Source: Diplocarpon mali (Eukaryota; Ascomycota; Leotiomycetes; Helotiales; Drepanopezizaceae). From it: DNA of 64,000 nt. The translations under genes were made by a program, and so were the position numbers. Below are positions 54,867-64,000 of the stretch, piece after piece. A model generated the notes under the pieces. That model saw only the letters and a list, made by a program, of their open reading frames with translations, searched no databases and was not told the origin of the DNA. How positions within the stretch are numbered: position 1 is the stretch's first letter; the number at the start of each line of letters is the position of its first letter. The stretch is from positions 1 through 64,000 of the forward strand of contig JAENRP010000033.1 in NCBI GenBank assembly GCA_024741835.1. Reading direction: 5' to 3'.

Positions 54867-55120
54867 CTGGCCACTGGACTAATTGTGATGTTGTTGAGCG
54901 ACGATCCAAGATGTGTATGGCGGGGTGATACAGGGAGGGGCACTTATATAAAAGCGGCAGCCGATGGATGGGTCCACTGGTGTATCGCAAATCGTCTTGT
55001 TGGTGGGATTCATAACTCCTCGATCGCGAACAAACAGGACAGGTGCACAACCCTCCATAGACCCGGCAGCACATCAATTGGCCACGAATCGAAAACTCTC
55101 AGCGTCGACATGATGCAATA
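54867..55120. promoter_or_regulatory. Short divergent promoter, CZIB and PPR-like genes
   Basis: Only 254 bp separate the two start codons, so promoters and 5' leaders must overlap or abut. No individual element is assigned. Confidence 0.5.
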
Positions 55121-57997
55121 ATGCAAGTCATTTGGTCTCGCACTGCGCAGGCCAAGTCATCTGGTTGCTACCGCTCTTGTCTACACACGGCAACACACCT
55201 CGCCCGGCGAGCCACGACCGCAGCCTCCAAGAATCGAATTCGACTGAACGATGTCTTCACGGCATGCTATTCGACTATCCTGGCAACTGCCGCCGTCGCA
55301 GACATGAAGCTGAAGGACCAGAGGATAAGAGAATGGGACCGAGTAATCGCGGAGGCCAAAGCTGGGATACCTACGTACGAAGACTCTCCAGACCCCCGGG
55401 AGTTTGAGCCCATGGGCGACAGCTCAAATTCGAACTTTGCCCCACGTTCGAGATCCCAAGAACGTTTTTCCACTTACAGTCCTATGCCGATTGTGGACAA
55501 ATCGAAGAAACTTCTGGAACCAGACCCGGATGCCAGCGATGAATATACCGAGGAAGACGAAGATCCTGAATTGTTCCCGCGAGATCCACAGAGGATTCTC
55601 CACATGGAATGGCTAGAGACGACTACGGCTCGTCTAGTCGACCAGTTGCTTACAGAGTCGAGAATATTATCTGCTCAAGACTACCCCAAGAGTGCAAACC
55701 CCTCGATACAAAAGGAACTAGAACAAATGAGGGATCTAATAGAATCGTTGATGGATGGAGCGAGCAATCTACCGCTATATGAATGGAGAGATTTATCGGA
55801 GGTCTCTGACCAGCGTGAGGCGCTACATCGTGCCATTCAAAAACTTTGCCAAAAGGCAGCAGCAGACGACCGGCCCAGTATAAATTTGATGCTGGCAAAA
55901 GTCTCTTACAATTTGCTGGTTTGCAAGGCCCCGCCGAGCACGACTACTTACAATGTCCTACTGGCTGAGTTGATACGACTCAAACAACCACATATCGCCC
56001 AGACTGTCATAAATTCCTTTTTGCACGATACCAGGTTGAAGCCAACTAAATTAACCGCCAAGCTTCTCTTAGATCACTACCAAAACAAGGGTAAGGGAGA
56101 TGTTCATGGCTTTCGATCAGTCACCAAGCGGCTCAGCTGTACGCGGGGAAAGACAACCTCTATTTTCCGTCTCAGTCGTATACGCAGTTCTCATCCCGAC
56201 TTCAACATGAATGTCAGAAATCGCCCTGATATGCTCATCAGACACAGACATGTGGATTATTTAGGGCGTCATGATGTCAAGGAATGGGCTTATTCCACGA
56301 AAACCATTCATCGCAACGGGCACTTGCACCAAAAAATGCCTCGAGACATCGCTGTACATAATTCCCTGATCCTTGGGAGTCTGAAACTGAAGGGCGTCCA
56401 AGCAGCAGTTCGCCATGTTAGAACTTCTTATCGAGAAGGGCACATTGTGCATACCGAAACTCTTGTCACGGTCATCACAGCTTGCTTGGAGCAGCTGAAC
56501 TTTACTTCCGGCCTGAATCTGATTCGAAACTTCTTGTCTTTATGGGAGGCTGGAGTGGGCTTCATTGCCACTATATATTCGGAGCAACTCATCCAAAGTT
56601 TCTTGCAACTTCTGGCCATGTGTGGTTTCGACACAGCGCTCAGTTCGGCTCGAGATCTACCCATCAAGTCACACTCCTGGGAAACCCTACAAGAATGGCT
56701 CCACTTCATGTATATCGAGTCGCTTACAACAGCTGTTGATCGCTTTTCTCAACTATTACTTTCGTTGAATGAATCCTTAGGTCTCAAAATGGATGGAACA
56801 ACAGAACCCACATGTCAGCAGGAGCAAATATGGCTTAACTACTCTTCGGGTGCGTATTTGGCGCACGAGGCAACAGATTCCGCATACAAGGCGGAAGAAG
56901 ATATTCAGGGAACTCCTGATATCGATCTAGCCTTGCACATCATTGATTCCCACATTGCCGAGCAGGACTCTCGTGAAGCTTTGCGAAGGAGAATTGATAC
57001 TACCAATCTATCGAAGCGAGTGGCACTCCTGGATAAGCTGGTGAATCAACGGTTGGCCAAAGTTAACGCTATCATCGAGCCTATTGAGAAAGAACTGTTC
57101 TGGCTGAGGTATGCGAGAGTCCACCGCAGGTATCAGCGCAAAATCACACAACGGGCGTCACAAAACCTGGACTTTTATAGCAAGCTTATCCGACTCGATC
57201 GCTTTGTGCTGCAGGCAGTATCTCACCGCATGCGCATGAAAGAAATCGCACTCAAAAGCAGGCTTGTGGCACTCTTAGAGAAGCAGGTGGATCAACGATT
57301 GGCGCAAGTCGCTGCTATCGAGCGGGATGTGGCAGAGGAGCTTGTGGCGCTCTTGGAAGAACAGGTAGACCGAAAATCGGTGCAAGCTGCCGCCGCCAAG
57401 GAGGAACTGATAACTCGGTTGTGCGAAAAAATGTCCAGCACGGAGAAATTACAGTTCGAAAGTCTAACTACCAATTTGGATGCTAAAAGCAAGATTCTGC
57501 TGCTCGATCGCCTCAATTTACGAGATAAAGTCCATCTTGCAACGTCAAGAAGAAGCGTGTTTCTTCAGAAGCTGCTCAAGCTCAGCTCGGCGCGAATGAT
57601 TCATATTGACGAGGAACTCTTATCATTGATGTACGGAGGTCTCTCTCGCCAGCGGAAGGAATGGTTTTGCGAAATCTCAGGGAAACTGGACAACTTCAAC
57701 AAGCTCTCCCTGCTCGCTCAACTTAGCATGCGTGAGTCGCTAAGCTTGAAGAGAAAGGTAGAACCTGAGACAAAGTACACAATGCTTTGGCCAACCAGGT
57801 CACTAGGAGAGAGAGAGGAAGCCGAAGAAAGAGCGAGGGTTGAGTACATCATGACGCCTGAAAAAAAGCGCTCGACTCCACGACGGGTCATTAAATCCAA
57901 ATTTGTTGCGAAAAAGAGAATTCCTGTGACTAATATCACTTTGTTAGACACAGTCGCAGCAGAAGCGCCGAGGCTTGCTGCCGCTGCTGGTTCGTGA
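55121..57997 (+). CDS. PPR-like protein, probably mitochondrial
   Basis: An intronless 958-aa protein. The N-terminus is rich in Arg, Ser and Ala and poor in acids (HTATHLARRATTAASKNRIR), suggesting a mitochondrial targeting sequence. It is followed by the NDVFTACYSTILATAAVAD and REWDRVIAEAKAG segments seen in fungal mitochondrial PPR proteins. Helical-repeat regions include TTTYNVLLAELIRLKQPHIA (near residue 285) and HNSLILGSLKLKGVQAAVRH (near 420). The last third is highly charged, with a duplicated VALLxxxVxQR motif at about residues 633, 715 and 742. By analogy it may bind organellar RNA. That is inference, and repeat-detection software should confirm the PPR assignment. Confidence 0.77.
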   Translation: MQVIWSRTAQAKSSGCYRSCLHTATHLARRATTAASKNRIRLNDVFTACYSTILATAAVADMKLKDQRIREWDRVIAEAKAGIPTYEDSPDPREFEPMGDSSNSNFAPRSRSQERFSTYSPMPIVDKSKKLLEPDPDASDEYTEEDEDPELFPRDPQRILHMEWLETTTARLVDQLLTESRILSAQDYPKSANPSIQKELEQMRDLIESLMDGASNLPLYEWRDLSEVSDQREALHRAIQKLCQKAAADDRPSINLMLAKVSYNLLVCKAPPSTTTYNVLLAELIRLKQPHIAQTVINSFLHDTRLKPTKLTAKLLLDHYQNKGKGDVHGFRSVTKRLSCTRGKTTSIFRLSRIRSSHPDFNMNVRNRPDMLIRHRHVDYLGRHDVKEWAYSTKTIHRNGHLHQKMPRDIAVHNSLILGSLKLKGVQAAVRHVRTSYREGHIVHTETLVTVITACLEQLNFTSGLNLIRNFLSLWEAGVGFIATIYSEQLIQSFLQLLAMCGFDTALSSARDLPIKSHSWETLQEWLHFMYIESLTTAVDRFSQLLLSLNESLGLKMDGTTEPTCQQEQIWLNYSSGAYLAHEATDSAYKAEEDIQGTPDIDLALHIIDSHIAEQDSREALRRRIDTTNLSKRVALLDKLVNQRLAKVNAIIEPIEKELFWLRYARVHRRYQRKITQRASQNLDFYSKLIRLDRFVLQAVSHRMRMKEIALKSRLVALLEKQVDQRLAQVAAIERDVAEELVALLEEQVDRKSVQAAAAKEELITRLCEKMSSTEKLQFESLTTNLDAKSKILLLDRLNLRDKVHLATSRRSVFLQKLLKLSSARMIHIDEELLSLMYGGLSRQRKEWFCEISGKLDNFNKLSLLAQLSMRESLSLKRKVEPETKYTMLWPTRSLGEREEAEERARVEYIMTPEKKRSTPRRVIKSKFVAKKRIPVTNITLLDTVAAEAPRLAAAAGS

Positions 57998-58777
57998 TGA
58001 TACTATAATCTCCAGCACTGGCAGTGGAGTCATCATGTATATTGTACATACAGCCATGTAATAAGGCAGACCGGCGTTATGATTTTGGAAGCATTGGAGT
58101 CGTTGGGTAGCATATCAGGCTGGCATGGCATGAGGTATTGTCGACACGAAATTCGACACAGTCTTTCACATGGGTAAAGAAAACGAGGATATACCACATC
58201 AATAACCATAACGCGATTCAGAGAGCATCGGTGCTCCGAGTACATGAATTTACCTTTCTGCTACTCAATGTCCTGTGGTCTCTTGGCTTTTGTTCTGCTG
58301 CACATGTTTTCGTTTCGCAGCCAGCCGGCTGGGCGAACAGTGTTTTCTAAGGGGTGAGGGGCTTTGGCATCGTCGAATGCCATACACCACACCTCTAGAA
58401 TAGGGTTATGAGGTTGCGAGGAGTCTCCGCGCAGTTGAAGATTGCTGAAGTACAACCAACGACAACAACATATACTAGTATTGTCGGACAAGGCTGAGAA
58501 GTGACCACTGCTACCCAGAATTCGTGGGCGTGTGAGACATTCACATCCATGCAACGATCTGGCGGCTGCTCTAAACTTTGCTCATTATATAAAAACTGCG
58601 TTACGGCGTATCTCGTTACCCTATAGTACCTGCTCTCTGCGAGACGAGATGATCGACCCTGGTGTACCGACTACCCCGAAAGCACCATATGCGAGTAATG
58701 CCACAGATTCTCGACAGTCATGATGCCTCCCGCTCCCTATATACTTGCATGATGATACAACTTCGTCCCCTCTGCTC
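57998..58777. other. Convergent intergenic region
   Basis: Lies between the PPR-like gene (plus) and the GH72 gene (minus), holding two 3' ends. Small frames only. Nothing recognised. Confidence 0.55.
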
Positions 58778-60390
58778 TCAGAGAAGAGGCGCCCATCCAA
58801 CCGCTAAGATCACCGCGCCGAGCAGCATCGTAGAGCCGGCTTGAACATTTCTTGCCCCGTCATTCTTTTTGGTGGTCGTGGCCGCCGGAGCCGAGCTGGT
58901 GGTGGTCGTGGCTCCCGGAGCAGAGCTCCTGGTGGTCGTCGGGGCCGCCTGCGGCGTGTTGCTCTCGTCGTCTCTCAGAGGGGTAATGGCCAGGTTCTGC
59001 ACCACGTCTCCGTTGCTTGCCTTCACCTGCTGGGTAACCTTTGTCGATGTGACCGCGATGATCTTTCCCACGGGAGCATTCTTGATGCCGTTATCGATGA
59101 GATCCTGAACACCAGGAGGTGCTGCGGGGATCGTGAAGTTGTTTGAGAAGCCTGCGTGGGTGATCAAGGAGGCAGCACAGTTTGGCGGGTTTCTGGTCGT
59201 GTTTCCCGCAGCTTGGCTCTGGAGAGAAGTTCCGTCGAGGGTGCCGAGCTGGCTCTGGAGCGTCTCGTAGTCTCGAAGGAGATCAGCGCTTCCGTCGCTG
59301 TTCAAGGTGACAAGACCGTAGTTGGAGGGCTCCTGCGAATACTCGTACACCAAACCACCGGAGAGCACAGGCGTTACGAGCGGCCCGTACAGAACGGGAA
59401 CCTCGGTGAAGACGCGGGGGGAGGGCACGTTGCATCCATACTCGGAGAAGAATACCGGGACGCTGGTGTTGGCGAAGTTTGAGACTAGCACGTCGTACTG
59501 GGCGGTCTGGAAGGTAGATTCCCCGCACCAGGAGTAGCTGTTGAGAGCAAACACATCGACACGAGACGGGTCCGATGCGTCCCCAGTGGTTGTGCATTGT
59601 AGGTAATTCCAACTGTCGAGCAGGATCTCGCGAACATCAGCGGCAGAGTATCCCACTGGGATGCTTCGCTTGCTATGTTTTGCAACGTAGTTCTTCAGGT
59701 CACGAGTGATCGCCTAGACGAAGTCAGCAACATTTTCGGAGGTACGATGGAGATGCCCGACTGACTCTCATGAACGGAGGAACAGCCCTGCCCGTGTCAA
59801 TGTCGTTGACAACCTCGTTCCCCGAAAAGAACAACAGCGTATTAGGGTAGCTCTTGAAAGCCTCGACGACCGCGAAGGTTCTGTTGACATAGCCCACATG
59901 ATAGCTCTCCGGCGGCGCGCTTCGGTCGATGTTCTCGCCAGCCAGAGGAGAGTTGACATCGACCAACATGTAGATACCGACCTGTTCCGATTAGCGCAGG
60001 ACCCATGCCGAACTCCCCAGACAAACCTTACGGCATTGAAGATCGAGGCGCAGGCATCATGATTGATGTTCGGGTCCACATTGTAGACTCTGATGGCGTT
60101 GACGCCTGCACACATCAGCCTCGTCCCAAAGCTGTTGGGGCTCTGGTGCGCTCATCATACGGACCCAATCGTTGCATCAGCGCGGCATCTCTCAAGCACA
60201 CACTGGCGTCGCTTAAGGGGTCCACCCCGCTGCCCGGATTATAGCCCGACGATCCTCCTGGCTGGTATGCGACGCCGACGATCTGGAACCTATCCCCAGT
60301 GACGGAATTGACGAGATCTGAACCCTTGATGACAATCGTCTGGACCGCGAGACAGCTGGCCGCGGAGAGCGCAAGGATCGCAAAGTACAT
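58778..60390 (-). CDS. GPI-anchored GH72 beta-1,3-glucanosyltransferase (Gas/Gel family)
   Basis: Four exons on the minus strand: 60390-60165, 60105-60032, 59981-59766, 59713-58778, giving 483 aa. Junction phases agree. The first donor is a weak GTCCGT. A signal peptide (MYFAILALSAASCLA) precedes the GH72 domain (VGVAYQPGGSSGY, NAIRVYNVDP, GIYMLVDVNSPL). The catalytic glutamates are Glu156 in GNEVVN (acid/base) and Glu263 in FFSEYGCN (nucleophile). The C-terminus is Ser/Thr-rich (TTTRSSAPGATTTT) and ends in a hydrophobic GPI-attachment signal. There is no X8/CBM43 cysteine module, so it is a Gel1-like short type. The family elongates beta-1,3-glucan at the plasma membrane/cell wall. Confidence 0.97.
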
Positions 60391-62515
60391 CTGGCACGGA
60401 GATCATCTCAGCGGGTTATTCCGACGAGAGTACTTCCCAAGTAGTTCTGCTCATGAGACAGATACCAGATCTCTCCGTAGCCGAGCAACATATGGTGACC
60501 AAAGAAGTTCTGGGCAGGGTCCACTTACCGGCCGAAACATGGCATCGACGAGGCGGTCGAGTCTCGTGGCAGTTTCGCCTTGGATTCGCAACTGGCGATG
60601 GGACACAACGGACTTCGAGGGCAAACGATGGTGAAGGGCGATCTGGAGAGGAAGAATGAGCGTGAGGAACGGGTTTGAGAGAGGGACGCTGGGGGTAAAT
60701 GGCAACAAGAATGTTACAGGAGCTGTTGGTACGTAAACCCGCTATGCCTAATCGGGTCAAGCCCATCTATAATTGCGGGAGATCGGCTGTCAAGCTCTTG
60801 GATCCCTAGCGTGAACCTGATCGGCGGCGCGTGGCCGACGTCGAGGATATAAATATATCCCAGCGTGACATGGAGTGACGGCTCCCAGGCACGATTGAGA
60901 AGCTGCTTTTTCCGTACGCAGGGCAGCAGGGCGACATTTGGCCCGCCGCATCCTCACCACACCGAGCTCGCATGGCATCAGATGCCCGCGCCCGCAAGCT
61001 GGCAGTGCCGCATGCAAAACACTGGTGGCGTAGGCGTGCGAAACCCGTGGTGAGCGCGCTGTCCGTGCACGTCGCACTATTCCCTGCCTCAGGCCTCAGC
61101 AACTGCGACAATGGCAGCGGAGAGTCTGGACATGTGGTTGCCATGCCCAACAGGTTCAAGAAAACTGCCGGTTCATGGCGGCATAAACGTGACCGGCTTC
61201 CACGTGACTGTTCTGCACGAGGGACTCACCATGCTCGAATCGTCCCCGCCTGCTCACGCAGCATTCGCAGAACGCGGATCAGAGAATGCAGATGCCGCCC
61301 GGTGTTCTCTGTTCGCCTCTGAGATTTCCCAGCTCTCGAGAGGTTTACGCTTTTAGAGTCTACAAGTGCCTTATGGAACGTAGTAGCTCCCCTGGGTCCG
61401 GGGATATCGCCTTCTGTTCAGCAACAATAGCCAGGAGCAGGAGACAAGTACACGACAAGCCTTGAGAACGCAGCATGCCCGCATTCTGGCGTGCCTCCTG
61501 ACGGCTTCTCGACGATTATGCGCCACTGCAACTGGGCAATTCCGCTCAGAGCGATGCTCACGGTTCGGAGTGTCTCGAACAGCACCGGTTCTTCACCGGC
61601 AACGGGGCTACATCTGCTCATTTTATTTATTTTTTATTTATTATTTATTACTAGTATTTTTTTCTCGCTCGACGAATCTCTCGTTCTCATGCCTCTCTGA
61701 AGCACCGGCGAGTTTATCCCGTTTCCACGTCTTCCAAGATTCTAGCCGGCGCGTGGTACCGATCCCCGCCCGGCAAAGACGCAAAACAATCCCCCCGGCG
61801 CTGCGTCACGACCTTGGACCGGCGCGTCCATCTCAGCCCCGGAGATCGGGGTATGGGATATCGGGGTATAGGGTTTGCAAGACCCCAAGATGACATGCCG
61901 ATCGGGGTCCGACGGGGGGGTGGATTTCAGTTTGCGCCCTCCTGCGTAGGACAGCGCTGTCGTGCGGCCTCGCATACCTCGCTTTGCCAAAGGGCTTGAA
62001 GGAGCAAGATGGGTGGGCCGGGCTCATGCTGTCGTTGTACACTGCGTTGAGCTGGCCTCCGGAGGCTTTGGCCAGGGTGCAGGAGCCGGCACGTGTGGAG
62101 GCTCCGCATAGGGGCTTTCGGCGCGACGGGACCGAATGGATGTGCGTCCGGCCACATCTGGGTATGGCATCTGGATTCTCAAGAGGTTGGTTAGGATGAG
62201 GATGTACTTGGGAAATGGACCTGACTCTGCTAAATCAACCCACAGACCGGTCAATCTACAAAGGAAATTTCTGCCGGAATGCTGTCCGCTGCTGGGGTGC
62301 AGAACGCTCAGCCAACACGAGCTAGGAGGCGCATGTTGCAGGAGCATCGATTCGTTGAATACACGTCTTTCAGAAACCCGAACTCACGATCTTGTTGGTA
62401 GAGGGTCGCATTATGAGTATCTATTGTAAACTACAGAACAAGTGTGTACGCCGCTCACTCTGCTTGGTACCAACAAGTGCTCCAAGTTTAAAAAGCAACC
62501 GATTCAATCCGCGCT
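60391..62515. other. 2.1-kb intergenic region without supported genes
   Basis: Lies upstream of the GH72 gene and downstream of the ACL gene. Overlapping frames up to about 143 codons occur on both strands without domains. There is a TTTAT-rich run at 61620-61665 and short direct repeats around GGGGTATGGGATATCGGGGTA (61849-61870). The portion next to 60390 should contain the GH72 promoter. Confidence 0.55.
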
Positions 62516-63541
62516 TCATGCCTTGAACTCCTCGACCTTGCTCTCTGCCAATCGTCCAGGGACAAGTGCCAGCGGTACGATTCCGCTGACGTGCATATCT
62601 GGTCCGTATACGTGCATATCCAACTTCAACTCTTGTCCGACAGACTTGATGTTCTTCAGACCCTCTTGGTAATTCGGTCCCGCCCGTCTCACCCAGATCT
62701 GAACCTTGTGTTCAATGAGCTTAGGAGCAACCTCGCGAAGGGCTCGGATGACACCCTTGAAAGTCGAGGCGACGTTGGTGAAGTTGGCAATACCACCACC
62801 GATAAAGAGGACCTTGCCCTCAGCGCTGACAGGCGCACGGAGCATGAGGTCAAGCACCGTGCGGGCGTAGTGAAAGGTCTGGGTCTCGGTCGGGGCACCA
62901 GAGTATTCACCGTAGTTGGCAAGCTCATCAGCGAACCCGCTGCTGGCAATTGCATCAGCATAGACAACAGAGGCTCCACCACCAGCGACCAGAGTCCACA
63001 CGCGGCCGTTGGCGTTCAGGACGGTAAGCTTGAGGGAAGCACCGGTCTTGGCATCAAGCTCAGCAATGTATGCTTCTTCCTTGCTCATCTCACGACCGAA
63101 AGGAGCGGGAAAGTCCATGGGTGGGCCGGCATCGATGTTGACTTTTCCATCCGAGGCCTTGATGGCAGCCTGTCCCAGAGCAGCGGGTGAGCGTGCAATG
63201 GCCCATTTGACACCACACTCGAACTCGGCGGTCTGGTCAAGCTTAGCAGCCAGGTCCAAGAAGTGCACCTCGGCCGATGTAGCATCAGCATTGGGAATGA
63301 CGACGAGAGGGTTGATCTCAAGGTATGTGAATTGGCAGTCGACGTAGACGGCATACAGTCGGGTGATGAAGTCAACGAGGACATTGTGGACGCCCTTTGG
63401 AACCTTCTTGAGAAGCGTCGCAGCTATTTCTTCGTTCGACGGATACTCGGACAGTTCGACGGGGATCAGAAGCTTCTCCGCCTTGGAGTCGACGTCGCCG
63501 ACATCAACACCCCCCTCGTGTGTGAACAGAATCCAGTCACC
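62516..63541 (-). CDS. acl2: ATP-citrate lyase subunit 2, C-terminal exon (partial)
   Basis: One exon encodes the last 341 residues, beginning GDWILFTHEGGVDVGDVD after a TTTCATAG acceptor and ending EFKA-stop. Family blocks include LLKKVPKGVHNVLVDFITRL, DCQFTYLEINPLVVI, ECGVKWAIARSPAALG, the GGGASVVYADAI nucleotide-binding loop, ANYGEYSGAPTETQTFHYA and FIGGGIANFTNVASTFKGV. Family knowledge: in filamentous ascomycetes ATP-citrate lyase is two proteins. This subunit corresponds to the N-terminal half of animal ACLY and makes cytosolic acetyl-CoA with subunit 1. The roughly 150 N-terminal residues expected are not found in the remaining 459 bp of the window. They probably lie beyond the right edge, behind an unusually long intron. 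Confidence 0.96.
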   Translation of the reverse strand, partial: GDWILFTHEGGVDVGDVDSKAEKLLIPVELSEYPSNEEIAATLLKKVPKGVHNVLVDFITRLYAVYVDCQFTYLEINPLVVIPNADATSAEVHFLDLAAKLDQTAEFECGVKWAIARSPAALGQAAIKASDGKVNIDAGPPMDFPAPFGREMSKEEAYIAELDAKTGASLKLTVLNANGRVWTLVAGGGASVVYADAIASSGFADELANYGEYSGAPTETQTFHYARTVLDLMLRAPVSAEGKVLFIGGGIANFTNVASTFKGVIRALREVAPKLIEHKVQIWVRRAGPNYQEGLKNIKSVGQELKLDMHVYGPDMHVSGIVPLALVPGRLAESKVEEFKA

Positions 63542-64000
63542 CTATGAAACCAAACACGGTTAGCACGTGTTTGCCGGAAGGGAAGACTGTCTAGTGAAGT
63601 TGGAGTACGAATGGAGCATGGCGTGACGATAGCGCCTCGGGAAAGCTGCGGCGGGCAGCCCTGACAGTGGCAATGATAAAGCACATGCAAATGCAGGTAC
63701 GAAACTGCGTCTGGAGGAATGTGTTTGATAACAAGAGTGGGCCACAGCGGAAGTGTGTTTTAAGCTTCCGCTCGTCCGTACTATCTCTCCTGCCGAGTCA
63801 AGGCCGGCAGCAACAAAAAGGCATTGCAGCCCAAATACCACAGCCAGCCTTGCTGTGCATCGAAAGACTGCTTTCTAACAACCACTTGAACGCTGGCGAA
63901 CCTTGGGACTTTCATGCTCCGATCAGGAGCGACAGCATCCTGGGATAGCTTTCATGAAGAAGTGCCCACCAACACAGGATCTTCGGTAAAAGTATTGAGA
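63542..64000 (-). other. Presumed long intron of the acl2 gene
   Basis: On the minus strand this precedes the TTTCATAG acceptor of the acl2 exon. No frame resembles the missing N-terminus. A CTAACCG branch-like site lies about 20 nt before the acceptor (63557-63563). If it is intronic throughout, the intron is at least 459 nt. Confidence 0.6.

Overview
This window looks like nuclear DNA of a filamentous ascomycete (Pezizomycotina). The evidence is many short GT-AG introns (about 48-130 nt) with CTAAC/CTGAC-type branch sites, fungal families such as a GH72 glucanosyltransferase and a separate ATP-citrate lyase subunit 2, and a repeat block whose damage is pure C-to-T/G-to-A change, the mark of RIP (repeat-induced point mutation). 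I cannot fix the class or species.

Left end (1-14.76 kb): an AT-rich, gene-free block. It has three tandem copies of a ~201-bp repeat (1-517), a small unmutated GC-rich island (518-739), then two nested, RIP-killed Ty3/Gypsy LTR retrotransposons. The outer one (740-14759, minus strand) has 135-bp direct terminal repeats and a 5-bp target duplication CTGGG. The inner one (3918-10275, plus strand) has 292/295-bp LTRs, a target duplication CCTAG, and sits inside the reverse transcriptase region of the outer one.

14.76-20.2 kb: mostly GC-rich, apparently non-coding DNA with a short AT-rich relic and many simple repeats (GATATT-type repeat, a 9-bp CAG-containing minisatellite, a 14-bp GTCGTGGGTTGTTG-type repeat, a long CT tract).

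20.2-64 kb: a normal, fairly dense gene region, with most genes needing splicing to be read. In order: a 1732-aa WD40 protein (+); an O6-methylguanine-DNA methyltransferase with an N-terminal extension (+); mitochondrial ribosomal protein bL33m (+); a 1774-aa disordered/coiled-coil protein of unknown function (-); a small single-pass membrane protein (+); the ribosome-biogenesis factor ENP2/NOL10 (-); Mediator subunit 13 (+); an aquaporin-family channel (+); PRMT5/Skb1 arginine methyltransferase (+); the spliceosomal Sm protein SmF (-); a DUF866/CZIB zinc protein (-); a PPR-like, probably mitochondrial protein (+); a GPI-type GH72 beta-1,3-glucanosyltransferase (-); and the C-terminal exon of ATP-citrate lyase subunit 2 (-), whose N-terminal part lies beyond the window.

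The genes are mainly housekeeping and do not form one pathway or a secondary-metabolite cluster. ENP2/MED13 and CZIB/PPR are divergent pairs with short shared upstream regions. Exon models were accepted only where every junction kept reading frame, joined phases summed correctly and the spliced protein matched a known family where one was recognised. No tRNA, rRNA or CRISPR array was seen.
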